A stretch of DNA of 57,710 nt from Pseudomonadota bacterium (GTDB lineage: Bacteria; Pseudomonadota; Gammaproteobacteria; Steroidobacterales; Steroidobacteraceae), in contig JAKAXA010000019.1 of the NCBI GenBank assembly GCA_021816775.1, forward strand, positions 1 through 57,710, given 5' to 3'. Positions 33,644-42,465 of the stretch are shown one piece after another (position 1 is the first letter of the stretch; each line of letters opens with the position of its first letter). Position numbers and translations under genes: made by a program. The notes beneath the pieces are model-generated. The model made no database searches, was not told the origin of the DNA, and saw nothing but the letters and a program-made list of their open reading frames with translations.

Positions 33644-35047
33644 TCAGTGAGTCGTCCTCAATCGAAATAGGAAATTGAAGGCCAGTCTGTCACAGACTGG
33701 TGGGTCACGATTGCTCATGCAGACAAATGTCGTGTCCGTAAGCGGATAGTAGTCCAGTACCACGCTCTGGCCGGGCGCTCCTCCGCCATGACCCCAATAT
33801 GGGAAATTGCCGACCTGTGAAGTAATAAAACCGTACCCATACCACCCATGAGGGCGCCCTGTCTCGTTCCTGACAGCCTGCGCGAGCATTGCTCTTGACA
33901 AGAGTTTTCCGCCGCTCAATGCAGCGACAAACCGAATCATGTCGCCTGCAGTTGACACTCCACCGCCCGCCGGCGTCCCGCGCCATGGCAATTCAGCGAG
34001 CACGCTATGAAGAGTGCTGCTATCGAATCTACTGTAGGGCACTGCCACTCCTTCCATCCGTTGGCGTAACGGATAGCCCGTATGCGTCATACCGGCAGGC
34101 TGAAACACATGGGTTGCAACATAATCGTAATAACTTTGTCCGCTGACCTTCTGAATGATTGCGCCGAGCACGATGTATCCATAGTTATTGTATTCAAACT
34201 TACTGCCCGGTTTGAACGCCGGCGGGCGAGCGCCGTTGAGCTTTATGATATCGTCGATGCTATGTATGGCAGCCCGGTTTTCAGCGAGTATCTCCTGCCG
34301 TGACTTCGTAACGCCAACATGCTGCAGAAAGTGCATGTCTCCGAGCCCGTCTGTGTGCGTGAGAAGCTCTCGAACCGTGACCTCCCGTGCAACTTCTGTG
34401 TTCGGATAATCAGTCAGATACTTGCCGACGGGCGCGTCGAGACTTAGCCGCCCACACTCGATGAGCTGCAAGGCCGCGACTGCGGTGAACATCTTTCCTT
34501 GTGATGCGACGAGGAAGGGGGTATCCACCGTTACCGACCTCTTCTTTGCACGGTCAGCAAGGCCCCAGGCCTTGGCGAATACCTGCTCGCCGTGCTGAGC
34601 GACCGCGATGACCCCGGAGAATTCGTTCGCCGCAGCCAGACGGTCCGCGAAGGCGCTCAGCGCCGCAAGCGCCTTCGATTGCGATACCGGCTCAGGTAAA
34701 TAGCTGAAGTTGGCGAACGGCAGAGTATTGGCGGCCCGTCGAGTCATCGTGACCTTCCAGATCGAGGGGTAATTGCGCTGCCGAAGTAGTGCCGACAGTT
34801 CGGTCGGGGTATCAGTCTGGATCCTGACCAGATCGAACCCGCCAGTCTCCTCGCGCGTATCATTGACGAACGCGATGTCCGAATTGCCCACGTAACGCTG
34901 CTGAAAATCCCTCAGGGCCGCAGCATCTCCGCCGTTGAAGGCCTTGAGCCAGATATGCAGGACGTCCAGGTTTGTTTCTGCTCTCGCAAGGGCTGCCAAG
35001 CATAAGCAGACGATCGGAAGGATGACGCTGATACTTCGTCGCACCAT
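33644..35047 (-). CDS. Serine beta-lactamase-family hydrolase (class C/PBP4-like)
   Basis: A 467-residue secreted protein. After the signal peptide (cleavage near ALARAET) comes a domain of about 100 residues (LDVLHIWLKAFNGGDAAALR to SIWKVTMTRR) that resembles a substrate-binding or DUF3887-like module. The serine hydrolase part has SQGK at 182-185 (nucleophile Ser, Lys), Tyr-Asn-Asn at 286-288 and GHGGGAP near 430 as the KTG-box equivalent. Family members are esterases, peptidases or distant beta-lactamases. GGAGG lies eight bases before the ATG at 35047. It is divergent from a BlaI-type repressor with a shared operator, so it is probably the target of that system. Confidence 0.85.
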   Translation of the reverse strand: MVRRSISVILPIVCLCLAALARAETNLDVLHIWLKAFNGGDAAALRDFQQRYVGNSDIAFVNDTREETGGFDLVRIQTDTPTELSALLRQRNYPSIWKVTMTRRAANTLPFANFSYLPEPVSQSKALAALSAFADRLAAANEFSGVIAVAQHGEQVFAKAWGLADRAKKRSVTVDTPFLVASQGKMFTAVAALQLIECGRLSLDAPVGKYLTDYPNTEVAREVTVRELLTHTDGLGDMHFLQHVGVTKSRQEILAENRAAIHSIDDIIKLNGARPPAFKPGSKFEYNNYGYIVLGAIIQKVSGQSYYDYVATHVFQPAGMTHTGYPLRQRMEGVAVPYSRFDSSTLHSVLAELPWRGTPAGGGVSTAGDMIRFVAALSGGKLLSRAMLAQAVRNETGRPHGWYGYGFITSQVGNFPYWGHGGGAPGQSVVLDYYPLTDTTFVCMSNRDPPVCDRLAFNFLFRLRTTH

Positions 35048-35101
35048 TTTGGATGCCTCCACCGCGGCTACCGACACGTTCGAGCCCGTTCGCGGGGTAT
35101 A

Positions 35102-35119
35102 CTCCTAATACATTAGTAG
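35102..35119. promoter_or_regulatory. Candidate BlaI operator
   Basis: CTCCTAAT and ATTAGTAG flank AC, an 18-bp near-perfect palindrome in the 122-bp gap between the divergent serine hydrolase and BlaI genes. BlaI/MecI/CopY repressors bind such palindromes, so it probably controls both genes. Confidence 0.6.
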
Positions 35120-35169
35120 ACAGTGCCGCCGCGAGCAAGTACAATTCCCAAATGATTAGGAAGTCTCTC

Positions 35170-35544
35170 GTGTCGAAGACGCTGACTGACCGTGAAACGG
35201 ACATCATGCAAGTGCTTTGGGACCGAGGGCCTTGCCGCGTGAGCGATGTGCGAGGCCATCTGAACGATCCGCTAGCGCACAATACGGTTTTGACCATGCT
35301 CGGCATCCTGGAGGAGAAGGGATTCGTGCGACGAGAAGCGGAGGGGCGAGGGCATCGATATTTCGCGCGGGTCCCGGAGAAGGTCGCGCGCGAGAACGCG
35401 TTGCGCCACTTGGTCAGGAAATTCTTTCGGGGCTCCTCCGAGCTGCTGTTCACACACCTTGTGTCGGACCAGCGCCTGTCGGCGGCTCAGGCCAAGCGGT
35501 TGCGGGAGCTACTGCAAGACGTTATCGACGAGGACCAGCCCTGA
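35170..35544 (+). CDS. blaI: BlaI/MecI/CopY-family transcriptional repressor
   Basis: A 124-residue winged-helix repressor: LTDRETDIMQVLWDRGPCRV, NTVLTMLGILEEKGFVRREA and GRGHRYFARVP are typical, with a dimerising C-terminal helix pair. Related repressors are cleaved by the membrane protease of the BlaR1/MecR1 group. The GTG at 35170 has AGGAAG six bases upstream and matches the family N-terminus; an ATG at 35152 lacks a ribosome-binding site. The stop overlaps the next ATG (TGATG), so the M56 peptidase is translationally coupled. Confidence 0.9.
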   Translation: MSKTLTDRETDIMQVLWDRGPCRVSDVRGHLNDPLAHNTVLTMLGILEEKGFVRREAEGRGHRYFARVPEKVARENALRHLVRKFFRGSSELLFTHLVSDQRLSAAQAKRLRELLQDVIDEDQP

Positions 35545-37124
35545 TGCTGCTCTGGGCGGCCTACTTTCTGGTCATCTCCGGAATCATGAGTCTCGCGGCG
35601 CTCAGTCTCGAGGGTGCTATGCGCCCATACGGCCTTCCAATTCGCTGGATATGGGGATGCGCGCTCATTGGGTCGCTCGCGTTACCGATCATTCTGTCGG
35701 CAGCTTGGGGCCAAATCGATATCTCCAGCGTGGAAGCCGAGTCGTCGCTCAAGGAAGCGCGGCAGGCGTTCGCAGGCGCCCCGCAGCCTGACTGGACTAC
35801 CCAATTGCCTATTGGGCTTGTCGGGCACGACTCGGTGCGGTTTGATGGTCTTCTTGAGGCGCTGTGGATCTTGAGCTCGTGTTTCGGGACCGCGGTTTTC
35901 GTTGGGGGATGCTGGTATGGGTATCGACATCGGCGGCACTGGCGGCGGGCGACGATCGCCGACACGGAGCTTTTCGTAGCACGCGATGCGGGTCCCGCCG
36001 CTGTTGGACTGCTCCACCCAGAGATCCTCCTTCCGGAATGGCTTCTTAGTGCCGCGCCAGAGACCCTCCGTTTGGTTATAGCACACGAGCGAAGTCACGT
36101 TGAGGCGCGTGATCCAGGTCTAATGGGCCTTGGAATGGGCTGCGCGGTTCTGATGCCTTGGAACGCGTTCCTCTGGTGGCAGGTGCATCGATTGCGGCAC
36201 GCAATCGAAGTGGATTGCGACCGCCGTGTGCTGCGCGTCGGTCATGATGCTCGGCGCTATGCGAGGACCTTGGTGGAAGTGAGTACGCAACGTCCCGCTT
36301 ATCTTGGCGGTCTTGCAGCGTCGTCCAGATCCTTCTCATCCATCGAGCGAAGGCTCATCATCATGAGCGCGCCCAAAGTTCGCGGCTGGCGAGTAGGCAC
36401 CGCTGGATGCACGCTGTTCGCCATCGGCGTAGCGACGGCGGCCATCCTCATCTCGCCGCCCGCGATCCCGCCGGTATTGGCAGGCATCACGGGCTCTGTG
36501 GCGCCGGCAGGACTTCGGGGCTACATTGGAAGCTATCAGACCTCGCCGGTCGAGGTTCTGCAGGTCCAGCTGCGGAACGGACAGCTGACCGCGATGTATC
36601 CGGGAATGAAGCCGCAGGCGTTGACGAGGACGTCCGGACAGGAGTTCCGGATCGGGCATACCAACGCATACATACGATTCGCTATCGATACCGCGGGTCA
36701 CGTGACGGGATTGGTCGTTCAGCAATATGGCGCGGCTACAGAAGCGCCACGCATCAGCGCGGTCCGCGTTCATGCTATAGACAGTGCTATTGCGGCGCGT
36801 GTTCACGCACAAACGGCGACGCCAGGCAGCCAAGCGGCGCTTCGGCAATTGATCATCGGCATCGAGTCTGGAAACCCCAACTATTCCGACCTGAGCCCCC
36901 AGCTTGCGGCGGGCACACGAGCGCTGCTGCCCAAATTGCAAGCGAAGATCAAGCCTTTGGGTGGGCTTCGCTCTATTGAGTTTCGGGGCATCGACCGCAA
37001 GGGTTGGAATCACTACTTTGTTCGATTCGAGCGGGGGACCGCTTCGTGGGATATCGCGCTGGATTCCTATGGGATAATCGTCGGGGCAGGTTTGGACGTC
37101 GAATCGAAGACTCATCCAGAATAA
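35544..37124 (+). CDS. M56 (BlaR1-like) membrane metallopeptidase with extra C-terminal domains
   Basis: A 526-residue protein. The N-terminal half has four transmembrane segments and the zinc motif HERSH at residues 181-185 (HExxH) in a cytoplasmic-facing loop, typical of BlaR1/MecR1. The C-terminal half is periplasmic: a segment beginning GLRGYIGSYQTSPVEVLQVQ with a lipocalin-like strand pattern and a final ~90-residue domain (ALRQLIIGIESGNPNYSDLS, WNHYFVRFERGTASWDIALD). The penicillin-binding sensor domain of BlaR1 is absent, so it senses something else. It probably cleaves or inactivates the cotranscribed BlaI repressor when the signal is present, inducing the serine hydrolase. Confidence 0.85.
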   Translation: MLLWAAYFLVISGIMSLAALSLEGAMRPYGLPIRWIWGCALIGSLALPIILSAAWGQIDISSVEAESSLKEARQAFAGAPQPDWTTQLPIGLVGHDSVRFDGLLEALWILSSCFGTAVFVGGCWYGYRHRRHWRRATIADTELFVARDAGPAAVGLLHPEILLPEWLLSAAPETLRLVIAHERSHVEARDPGLMGLGMGCAVLMPWNAFLWWQVHRLRHAIEVDCDRRVLRVGHDARRYARTLVEVSTQRPAYLGGLAASSRSFSSIERRLIIMSAPKVRGWRVGTAGCTLFAIGVATAAILISPPAIPPVLAGITGSVAPAGLRGYIGSYQTSPVEVLQVQLRNGQLTAMYPGMKPQALTRTSGQEFRIGHTNAYIRFAIDTAGHVTGLVVQQYGAATEAPRISAVRVHAIDSAIAARVHAQTATPGSQAALRQLIIGIESGNPNYSDLSPQLAAGTRALLPKLQAKIKPLGGLRSIEFRGIDRKGWNHYFVRFERGTASWDIALDSYGIIVGAGLDVESKTHPE

Positions 37125-37149
37125 CAATTGAGACTTGGCTGTAGCATTT

Positions 37150-38319
37150 CTATTCTGTCAGCTTTGTCTTCAGACCAGACAGCTTCTCGAGCATCGCTGA
37201 ACGAATGAACTTGAAGTATGTGCGCTCGATCATTCGGAGGCTGATGCCTGTCTGTGCGGCTACGGTGAGCGGGTCCACTCCATAGATCTGTAATAATTCG
37301 CTTATTCGCGCGTGTCTAAAACTGTAGGCCGAGGCTCCCCTCGGAACGCGCTGTTCGCCTTGCGTGCTCTTGTTGTGTGTGGCGATTGCCGTTCGAACCT
37401 CCTGGGACCATTGGTCGCGCCGCCACTGCTGCCCATTGGCCGTTGTGAAAAGCCTGTCAGCCGGACCCTTACCGTACGCTTGGGACTTGAAGAACGTGAC
37501 ACCTTCTTCGTCCAATACCACATACCTGGACCGGAGTTTCGGCGGGCGACCCTTTCGATGCGACAGCTTCAGGTGGGTCCCATCGAAATCGGCCACGGTC
37601 GCTTCCGCCAGCTCCTTCGGACGAGCTCCGGAGAGTTCAAGGCCGCGCAGAAAGGCTGCTGCTGCCGGGGCGGCCGAATCGATCAGGCCCTTCCGTTGCG
37701 CGGGCGAGAGGAATACCGCTGTTTCCGATTCATCATCGTCTGGCAGCGACTCCACGCGCCAAGCGGCTGGGTTGCCAATATGGCCGAGGCGATGCGCGCG
37801 GTTCAGTCCGGCAGTCACTGCCCGGACCATTCGGTTGACCGTTCGCGGCAGGCGTCCGGGGCGGAGGCGATCGCGCCAATCCAGAAAATCGTCGTTCGTG
37901 GCGTTTTCAAGCTGCAGTGCGGCAAGCTGATCGGTGTACCGCTCGGACTTGGGGTCGAAGCGCAGTGCCGTCTTGAATTGACCCTCGGCCTTGGCGGCGG
38001 CATCCGCGCGGTCATGGCGGCGCAAGTCGTTCAAGTAAGAATCCAGGGCGGCGAGCACGGTGCCCCGCTTTATGGCCCGGACGGGTGAGCCGGTGAGCTG
38101 TGCAAGCCATTCTTCAGCCCGTCGCTTCGCCTCGTCATATTCGAGCGCCTCCCCCAAGGGCTGATATTGCTGCTTCTTGTCGCGCCCGCGGAACCGCGCG
38201 TGCCATGTATCCGGACCTCGGCGAAATCCCAAGTAGGCGCCGGCGGCCAGCCGTTGCCAGTACGGGTCGCGACGGGGCTGCAGAGCGGCGCGGGAGCGTT
38301 TCCGAGACAGATCCGCCAT
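37150..38319 (-). CDS. Tyrosine recombinase/integrase (second, intact)
   Basis: A 389-residue integrase. The N-terminus (YWQRLAAGAYLGFRRGPDTW) is the arm/core-binding type common in Gram-negative islands. Catalytic Arg is in LELSGARPKELAEATV, box II is YSFRHARISELL (Tyr instead of the usual first His), and the nucleophile Tyr368 is in MIERTYFKF. It runs towards the left with its start facing a tRNA-Ser 3' fragment 128 bp away, the normal relation of integrase to attachment site. The frameshifted integrase at 39637-40804 is a close paralogue. It could belong to the island that brought ParDE and the BlaI module. Confidence 0.9.
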   Translation of the reverse strand: MADLSRKRSRAALQPRRDPYWQRLAAGAYLGFRRGPDTWHARFRGRDKKQQYQPLGEALEYDEAKRRAEEWLAQLTGSPVRAIKRGTVLAALDSYLNDLRRHDRADAAAKAEGQFKTALRFDPKSERYTDQLAALQLENATNDDFLDWRDRLRPGRLPRTVNRMVRAVTAGLNRAHRLGHIGNPAAWRVESLPDDDESETAVFLSPAQRKGLIDSAAPAAAAFLRGLELSGARPKELAEATVADFDGTHLKLSHRKGRPPKLRSRYVVLDEEGVTFFKSQAYGKGPADRLFTTANGQQWRRDQWSQEVRTAIATHNKSTQGEQRVPRGASAYSFRHARISELLQIYGVDPLTVAAQTGISLRMIERTYFKFIRSAMLEKLSGLKTKLTE

Positions 38320-38446
38320 GCGCCAGATGATCGTATGAAACGGTACGAAAAGTCCACTCGAGACGGCGGCGGACAGGTATAGTCTCCTATCCCATAAATT
38401 ACGCTATTTTCAAGCTGGGCGTAGACAGCCTTAGATGCGCAGGCGG

Positions 38447-38505
38447 CCCTGCTAAGGGTGTAACGGTCAAAAGCCCTTCGAGGGTTCGAATCCCTCTCTT
38501 CGCCA
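38447..38505 (+). pseudogene. tRNA-Ser 3' fragment (att remnant)
   Basis: From the anticodon loop (CCCTGCTAAGGGTG) to GCCA the sequence matches the intact tRNA-Ser(GCU) with one substitution in the variable arm and two bases missing near the acceptor end. The acceptor 5' strand and most of the D arm are absent, so it cannot be a functional tRNA. The position next to the second integrase marks it as an old attachment site created by an earlier insertion. Confidence 0.85.
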
Positions 38506-38606
38506 GTACCTTCTGTAACTGCTTGAAGCGTCACAGAATTTATTTACAATCAGCGGGTTACGCTCCCCATCACTGGTACACATAGCGGGTACACAGGGGA
38601 GCGCCG

Positions 38607-38801
38607 ATGCGCATTCGAGGTCTTTTGCGGCGACGCAGCCGCTACTACTTCCGGGTGCGGGTCCCCGCCAATTTGCGTCTCATTTATGATCGGACGCGCG
38701 AGTACAAGGTCGCCTTGAATACATCGGATCCGGACGCCGCCCGGATCCGCGCGATGGAGGAGGGGCTTCGAACGGAGCGGTTGTTCGAACGCCACTTCTG
38801 A
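38607..38801 (+). pseudogene. Truncated integrase N-terminus (DUF6538-like)
   Basis: The 64-residue frame begins like a phage-type integrase N-terminal domain: LLRRRSRYYFRVRVPANLRL and YKVALNTSDPDAARIRAMEE. It stops before the core-binding and catalytic domains. It is the remnant of another, unrelated integrase, lying directly after the tRNA fragment. No continuation is visible in any frame downstream. Confidence 0.6.
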
Positions 38802-38838
38802 TATCCTTACCTGGACGTAAGGAATTCCGGAGGACGTA

Positions 38839-39081
38839 ATGGCAACCGCCACGCTCACTGGCAAGGGCCAGATCACAATTCCGATCGAAGTGCGTCAGGC
38901 GCTGCGACTCGATGCTGGCGACCGAGTGGAATTCGTCGAGGTCGAGCCGGGCCGCTATGAGATCGTGCCGGCGACGCGCTCGGTGACGACGCTCAAGGGG
39001 ATGTTCGGCAAGCCGCGGCGGACGGTTTCGATTGAGGAGATGAACGCCGCGATCGCAAAGCGCGGCGCTTCAGCGCATTAG
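38839..39081 (+). CDS. vapB: AbrB/MazE-family (VapB) antitoxin
   Basis: An 80-residue SpoVT/AbrB swapped-hairpin protein: TLTGKGQITIPIEVRQALRL, DAGDRVEFVEVEPGRYEIVP. It binds its own promoter and neutralises the PIN toxin by its C-terminal tail (TVSIEEMNAAIAKRG). A CCGGAGGACGTA Shine-Dalgarno precedes the ATG. It is 22 bp from vapC. It lies between integrase relics and may keep this segment in the chromosome. Confidence 0.9.
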   Translation: MATATLTGKGQITIPIEVRQALRLDAGDRVEFVEVEPGRYEIVPATRSVTTLKGMFGKPRRTVSIEEMNAAIAKRGASAH

Positions 39082-39103
39082 GCGCCTTCCGGAGAGGGAT
39101 CCG

Positions 39104-39499
39104 ATGATCGGCCTCGATACCAATGTCCTCGTCCGCTACGTGATGCAGGATGATCGTAAGCAGTCCGAGAAGGCCTCAACACTCATCGAGTCGTTGACGC
39201 CGGAGAACCCCGGCTTCGTGCCTCTGGTGGCGCTCGTCGAGCTTGTCTGGGTGCTCACTTCTTGCTACGACCTCACTCGCGAGCAGGTCGCTCAGGCGCT
39301 CGACGCGTTCCTGCGCGCAAAGGAGATCGTACTCGATCGCACGGAACAGGTCTCGCAGGCGTTGCGTATGTTCGGGGCGAGCGCGGCGGATTTCGCAGAC
39401 TGTCTTATCGAACGTACAGCTGCCGCGGCGGGCTGCGAAAAGACGATGACCTTCGATACGGGCGCGGCGAAGGGAGCAGGGATGACGCTGATAACCTGA
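39104..39499 (+). CDS. vapC: VapC-family PIN-domain toxin
   Basis: A 131-residue PIN nuclease. The acidic active-site residues are visible: Asp5 in MIGLDTNVLVRY, Glu in LVALVELVWVLTS, Asp in AADFADCLIER and Asp in TFDTGAAKGAGMT near the end. VapC toxins cleave tRNA or rRNA when the antitoxin is lost. The frame looks intact and full length. Confidence 0.9.
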   Translation: MIGLDTNVLVRYVMQDDRKQSEKASTLIESLTPENPGFVPLVALVELVWVLTSCYDLTREQVAQALDAFLRAKEIVLDRTEQVSQALRMFGASAADFADCLIERTAAAAGCEKTMTFDTGAAKGAGMTLIT

Positions 39500-39636
39500 T
39501 AGCCAGCGCCCGGTCTGTGGCCAACAGCAATCCAGCCATTCGTGCAAAGTGTGTGACGTCAGTTCGAAACGGTTGCGCGATGAACCCGGAACCCCGCCCG
39601 CTGTTGCCGGCACGTGCATCTCGCGCTCGGCGCAAT

Positions 39637-40804
39637 CTATTGTGTGGTCGCCTTCGCCTTCAGGCCCGCGAGCTTCTCGATCACCGCGGATCGAATGACC
39701 TTAAAATATGTGTGTTCGATCATGCGGAGGCTCGTGCCGGTCTGGGCGGCCGCGGTGAGCGGATCGACGCCATACACGTGCAGCAGTTCGCTGATGCGCG
39801 CGTGTCGGAAGCTGTACGCGGAGGCCCCGGCGGCAATGCGCCTATCACCATGCGTGGTCTTGTTGTGCAAGACAATCGCCGAGCGGACTTCTTGGACCGG
39901 CTGGTCACGCCGCCACGGCCTGCATCCGCCGTGGTGAACAGCTTTGCCGTCGCCACCTTTCCTTTCGCCTGGGTCTTGAAGAACCCCATGCCGTCTTCGT
40001 CCAATACGACATACCGCGAGCGGAACTCCGGCGGTCTCCCTTTCTGGTGAGACAGCTTGACGCACTGTCCGTCGAAGTCTGCGACGGTCGCATCCGCGAG
40101 TTCCTTCGGGCGAGCACCGGAGAATTCGAGACCGCAGAGGAACGCGGCCGCTTCCGGCGATGCCGCCTCCATCAACCCTTTTCGTTGGACCGGGGAAAGA
40201 ACACGGCGGTCTCCGCCTCATCGTTCTCGGGGAGCGCATCCATCCGCGATGCAGCCGGGTTGCCGACGTGACCCAGCTGGTGCGCCCGGTTCGGGCCGGC
40301 GGTGAGCGCCCGTACGTATCGATTGACCGTTCGCGGCAGCCGTTCGCAGCGAAGCCGGTCCCGCCAATTCAGAAAATCATCTTGCGTCGCCTCCTTGAGT
40401 TGCAGTGAGGCGAGGGGATCCGTGTACGCTTCAGCTGCTCGGTCGAACCCCAAGGCCGCCCGGAATTGCCGCTGCGCTTTCTCGGCAGCCGGAGCGCGGT
40501 CATGGCGTCGCAAGTCCTCGAGGTAAGTGTCCAGTGCGGATGAGATCGTGGCGCGTTTCACGGAGCGAACGGGCGAGCCTCCGAGTTGTGAACGCCACTG
40601 TTCCGCGCGTTCCTTTGCATCGTCGCATTCGAGCGCTTTGCCCAGCGGCTGGTATTGCTGCTTTCCGTCTCTGCGCCGAAAGCGAGCGTGCCAAGTGTCC
40701 GGCCGACGCCGAAAGCCCAAATACGCGCCGTCGGCGAGCCGTTGCCAATAGCAGTCTAGACGCGGTTTCAGCCGATCGCGTTCCCGTTCGCGGGACAGAT
40801 CCAT
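39637..40804 (-). pseudogene. Tyrosine integrase, frameshifted (third)
   Basis: The N-terminal part (40804 to about 40172) and two C-terminal pieces in other frames align end to end with the intact integrase at 37150-38319: YWQRLADGAYLGFRRRPDTW, then FSGARPKELADATVADFDG, then YSFRHARISELLHVYGVDPL and MIEHTYFKVIRSAV. The frame changes twice, near 40190 and near 39920. The gene is therefore inactive unless sequencing errors made the shifts. It is the right-hand relic of a tandem pair of related islands. Confidence 0.85.
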
Positions 40805-41128
40805 CGCCTTTGTATTGCCTCACTTAATTTTTTTATCGCTTGGTCGAGTAGGCGCGGACCGTTACTGGCCCGCGCCTACTCGACCAATGCGAGGGCTTAT
40901 CCCGTCGACAGATTTTGAAATTGCCTCGCGCACCGCCGTGTGGCCCGGCGTGCATTTGCTCGGGCAGAAGAATCATGAGGCGCTCAGGTCCTTGCCACCC
41001 GTTCTTGACCGCACACTACTGCGGCGCGCAGGGCGGGCGGCTAAAGGTGCGCGTAATATACCTCTTGCGGCCTCGCACCTTTCGAGCTTACGGTCCAAAG
41101 TCCGCTAGCAAGGCATTGGAGGAGTCCC
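40805..41128. other. Gene-free gap with a long perfect hairpin
   Basis: The stretch between the integrase relic and the M20 gene carries the 18-bp hairpin at 40840-40887 and no convincing coding frame. Confidence 0.5.
40840..40887. other. 18-bp perfect inverted repeat
   Basis: TTGGTCGAGTAGGCGCGG and its exact reverse complement surround a 12-base loop (40858-40869). Upstream is a run of seven T on the plus strand; no U-tract follows the hairpin on either strand, so it is not a normal intrinsic terminator. It stands at the outer edge of the island relics and may mark an old end or bind a protein. Confidence 0.7.
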
Positions 41129-42415
41129 ATGAGCGTCGAGTCTCCCGACCGTTCCGGTTCAGTGCTGGCGAATCTGAAGCGCCTGCTTCCGAATCTTGAA
41201 GCGGTATACACCGATGTGCATGCGCACCCCGAGCTGTCGATGCAGGAGACTCGCACGGCGGCATTGGCCGCGGAACGACTGCGCGCCAGCGGCTGCGAGG
41301 TGACGACCGGCGTCGGGAAGACCGGTGTCGTCGGAGTCCTGCGAAATGGCGAAGGACCGACCGTCATGCTGCGCGCGGATATGGATGCGCTGCCCGTCGA
41401 GGAGGCGACGGGGGTCCCCTATGCGAGCAAAGTCAGGGCGACGGATGCAGATGGCAAGGATGTGCCGGTAATGCATGCTTGCGGTCATGACATGCATGTA
41501 ACCTGGCTGGTGGGAGCGACGACTCTCCTCGCTCAAAGCCGCAAATCCTGGCAGGGAACATTGCTCGCCGTATTCCAACCGGCAGAGGAAACCGCGCAGG
41601 GTGCGCAGGCGATGATCGACGACGGTCTCTTCAAGAGATTCCCCAGACCCGATGTCGTGCTCGGCCAGCACGTGATGGTGGGTCCCGCTGGTGTCCTCGC
41701 CAGTCGTACCGGACCGATTACCTCGGCCGCTGACAGTCTCCAGATCAGGCTATTCGGCCGTGGTGCCCACGGTTCAATGCCGCAGGCGGCCATTGACCCG
41801 GTCGTGATGGCCGCTGCCACGGTGATGCGGCTGCAAACGATTGTATCGCGCGAACTGGGTGCGACCGAGGCCGCCGTGGTGACCATCGGCGCCCTTCAAG
41901 CCGGTGTGAAGGAAAATGTCATTCCCGATGAGGCCATCATCAAGCTGAACATACGTACGTATGATGAAAATGTTCGTAAGCGCATCCTTGCGTCGATCGA
42001 ACGGATCGTCAACGCCGAGGCGGCTGCCTCCGGAGCTCCCCGGCCGCCGGAGATCACGCCGCTCGATCGTTACCCGCTCGCTGTCAATGATCCGCAGGCA
42101 AGTGAGCGGGTTGCGGCAGCCTTTCGCCAGCATTTTCCCGCCGCCCGCGTGAGGGAGACCGGCCCGACTACGGCAAGTGAGGACTTCGGGTCGTTCGGCG
42201 CCGAATGGCACGTGCCCTCCGTCTTCTGGTTCGTCGGCGGCATCGATCCCGAGGTCTACGGAAAGGCCAAGGCGGCGAATCGGATCAACGATATCCCGAC
42301 CAATCACAACCCACGATTTCTGCCGGTCATCCATCCGACTCTCGAAGCCGGTGTCGAGGCGCTGGTGGTGGCATCGCTAGCCTGGTTGCCTGCCCGAGCG
42401 ACCCCCACGGAGTGA
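41129..42415 (+). CDS. M20 family amidohydrolase/peptidase
   Basis: A 428-residue protein of the M20D group (hippurate hydrolase, N-acyl amino acid amidohydrolase). Zinc-binding motifs: VMLRADMDALPVEE, HACGHDMHVTWLVGAT, and FQPAEETAQGAQAMIDDG, with the C-terminal TTASEDFGSFG. A dimerisation domain lies in the middle (RTGPITSAADSLQIRLFGRG). No signal peptide is obvious, so it is probably cytoplasmic. GGAGGAG precedes the ATG. Exact substrate cannot be told from sequence. Confidence 0.92.
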   Translation: MSVESPDRSGSVLANLKRLLPNLEAVYTDVHAHPELSMQETRTAALAAERLRASGCEVTTGVGKTGVVGVLRNGEGPTVMLRADMDALPVEEATGVPYASKVRATDADGKDVPVMHACGHDMHVTWLVGATTLLAQSRKSWQGTLLAVFQPAEETAQGAQAMIDDGLFKRFPRPDVVLGQHVMVGPAGVLASRTGPITSAADSLQIRLFGRGAHGSMPQAAIDPVVMAAATVMRLQTIVSRELGATEAAVVTIGALQAGVKENVIPDEAIIKLNIRTYDENVRKRILASIERIVNAEAAASGAPRPPEITPLDRYPLAVNDPQASERVAAAFRQHFPAARVRETGPTTASEDFGSFGAEWHVPSVFWFVGGIDPEVYGKAKAANRINDIPTNHNPRFLPVIHPTLEAGVEALVVASLAWLPARATPTE

Positions 42416-42465
42416 CGAGTATGGCTTAAGATTGTCAAGGATGAACGCAAAGGGGGGGATCGAGT

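Noticed and set aside
38447..38505. A second functional tRNA-Ser gene
   Set aside because: The 5' acceptor strand and D arm are missing and the acceptor end has lost two bases.
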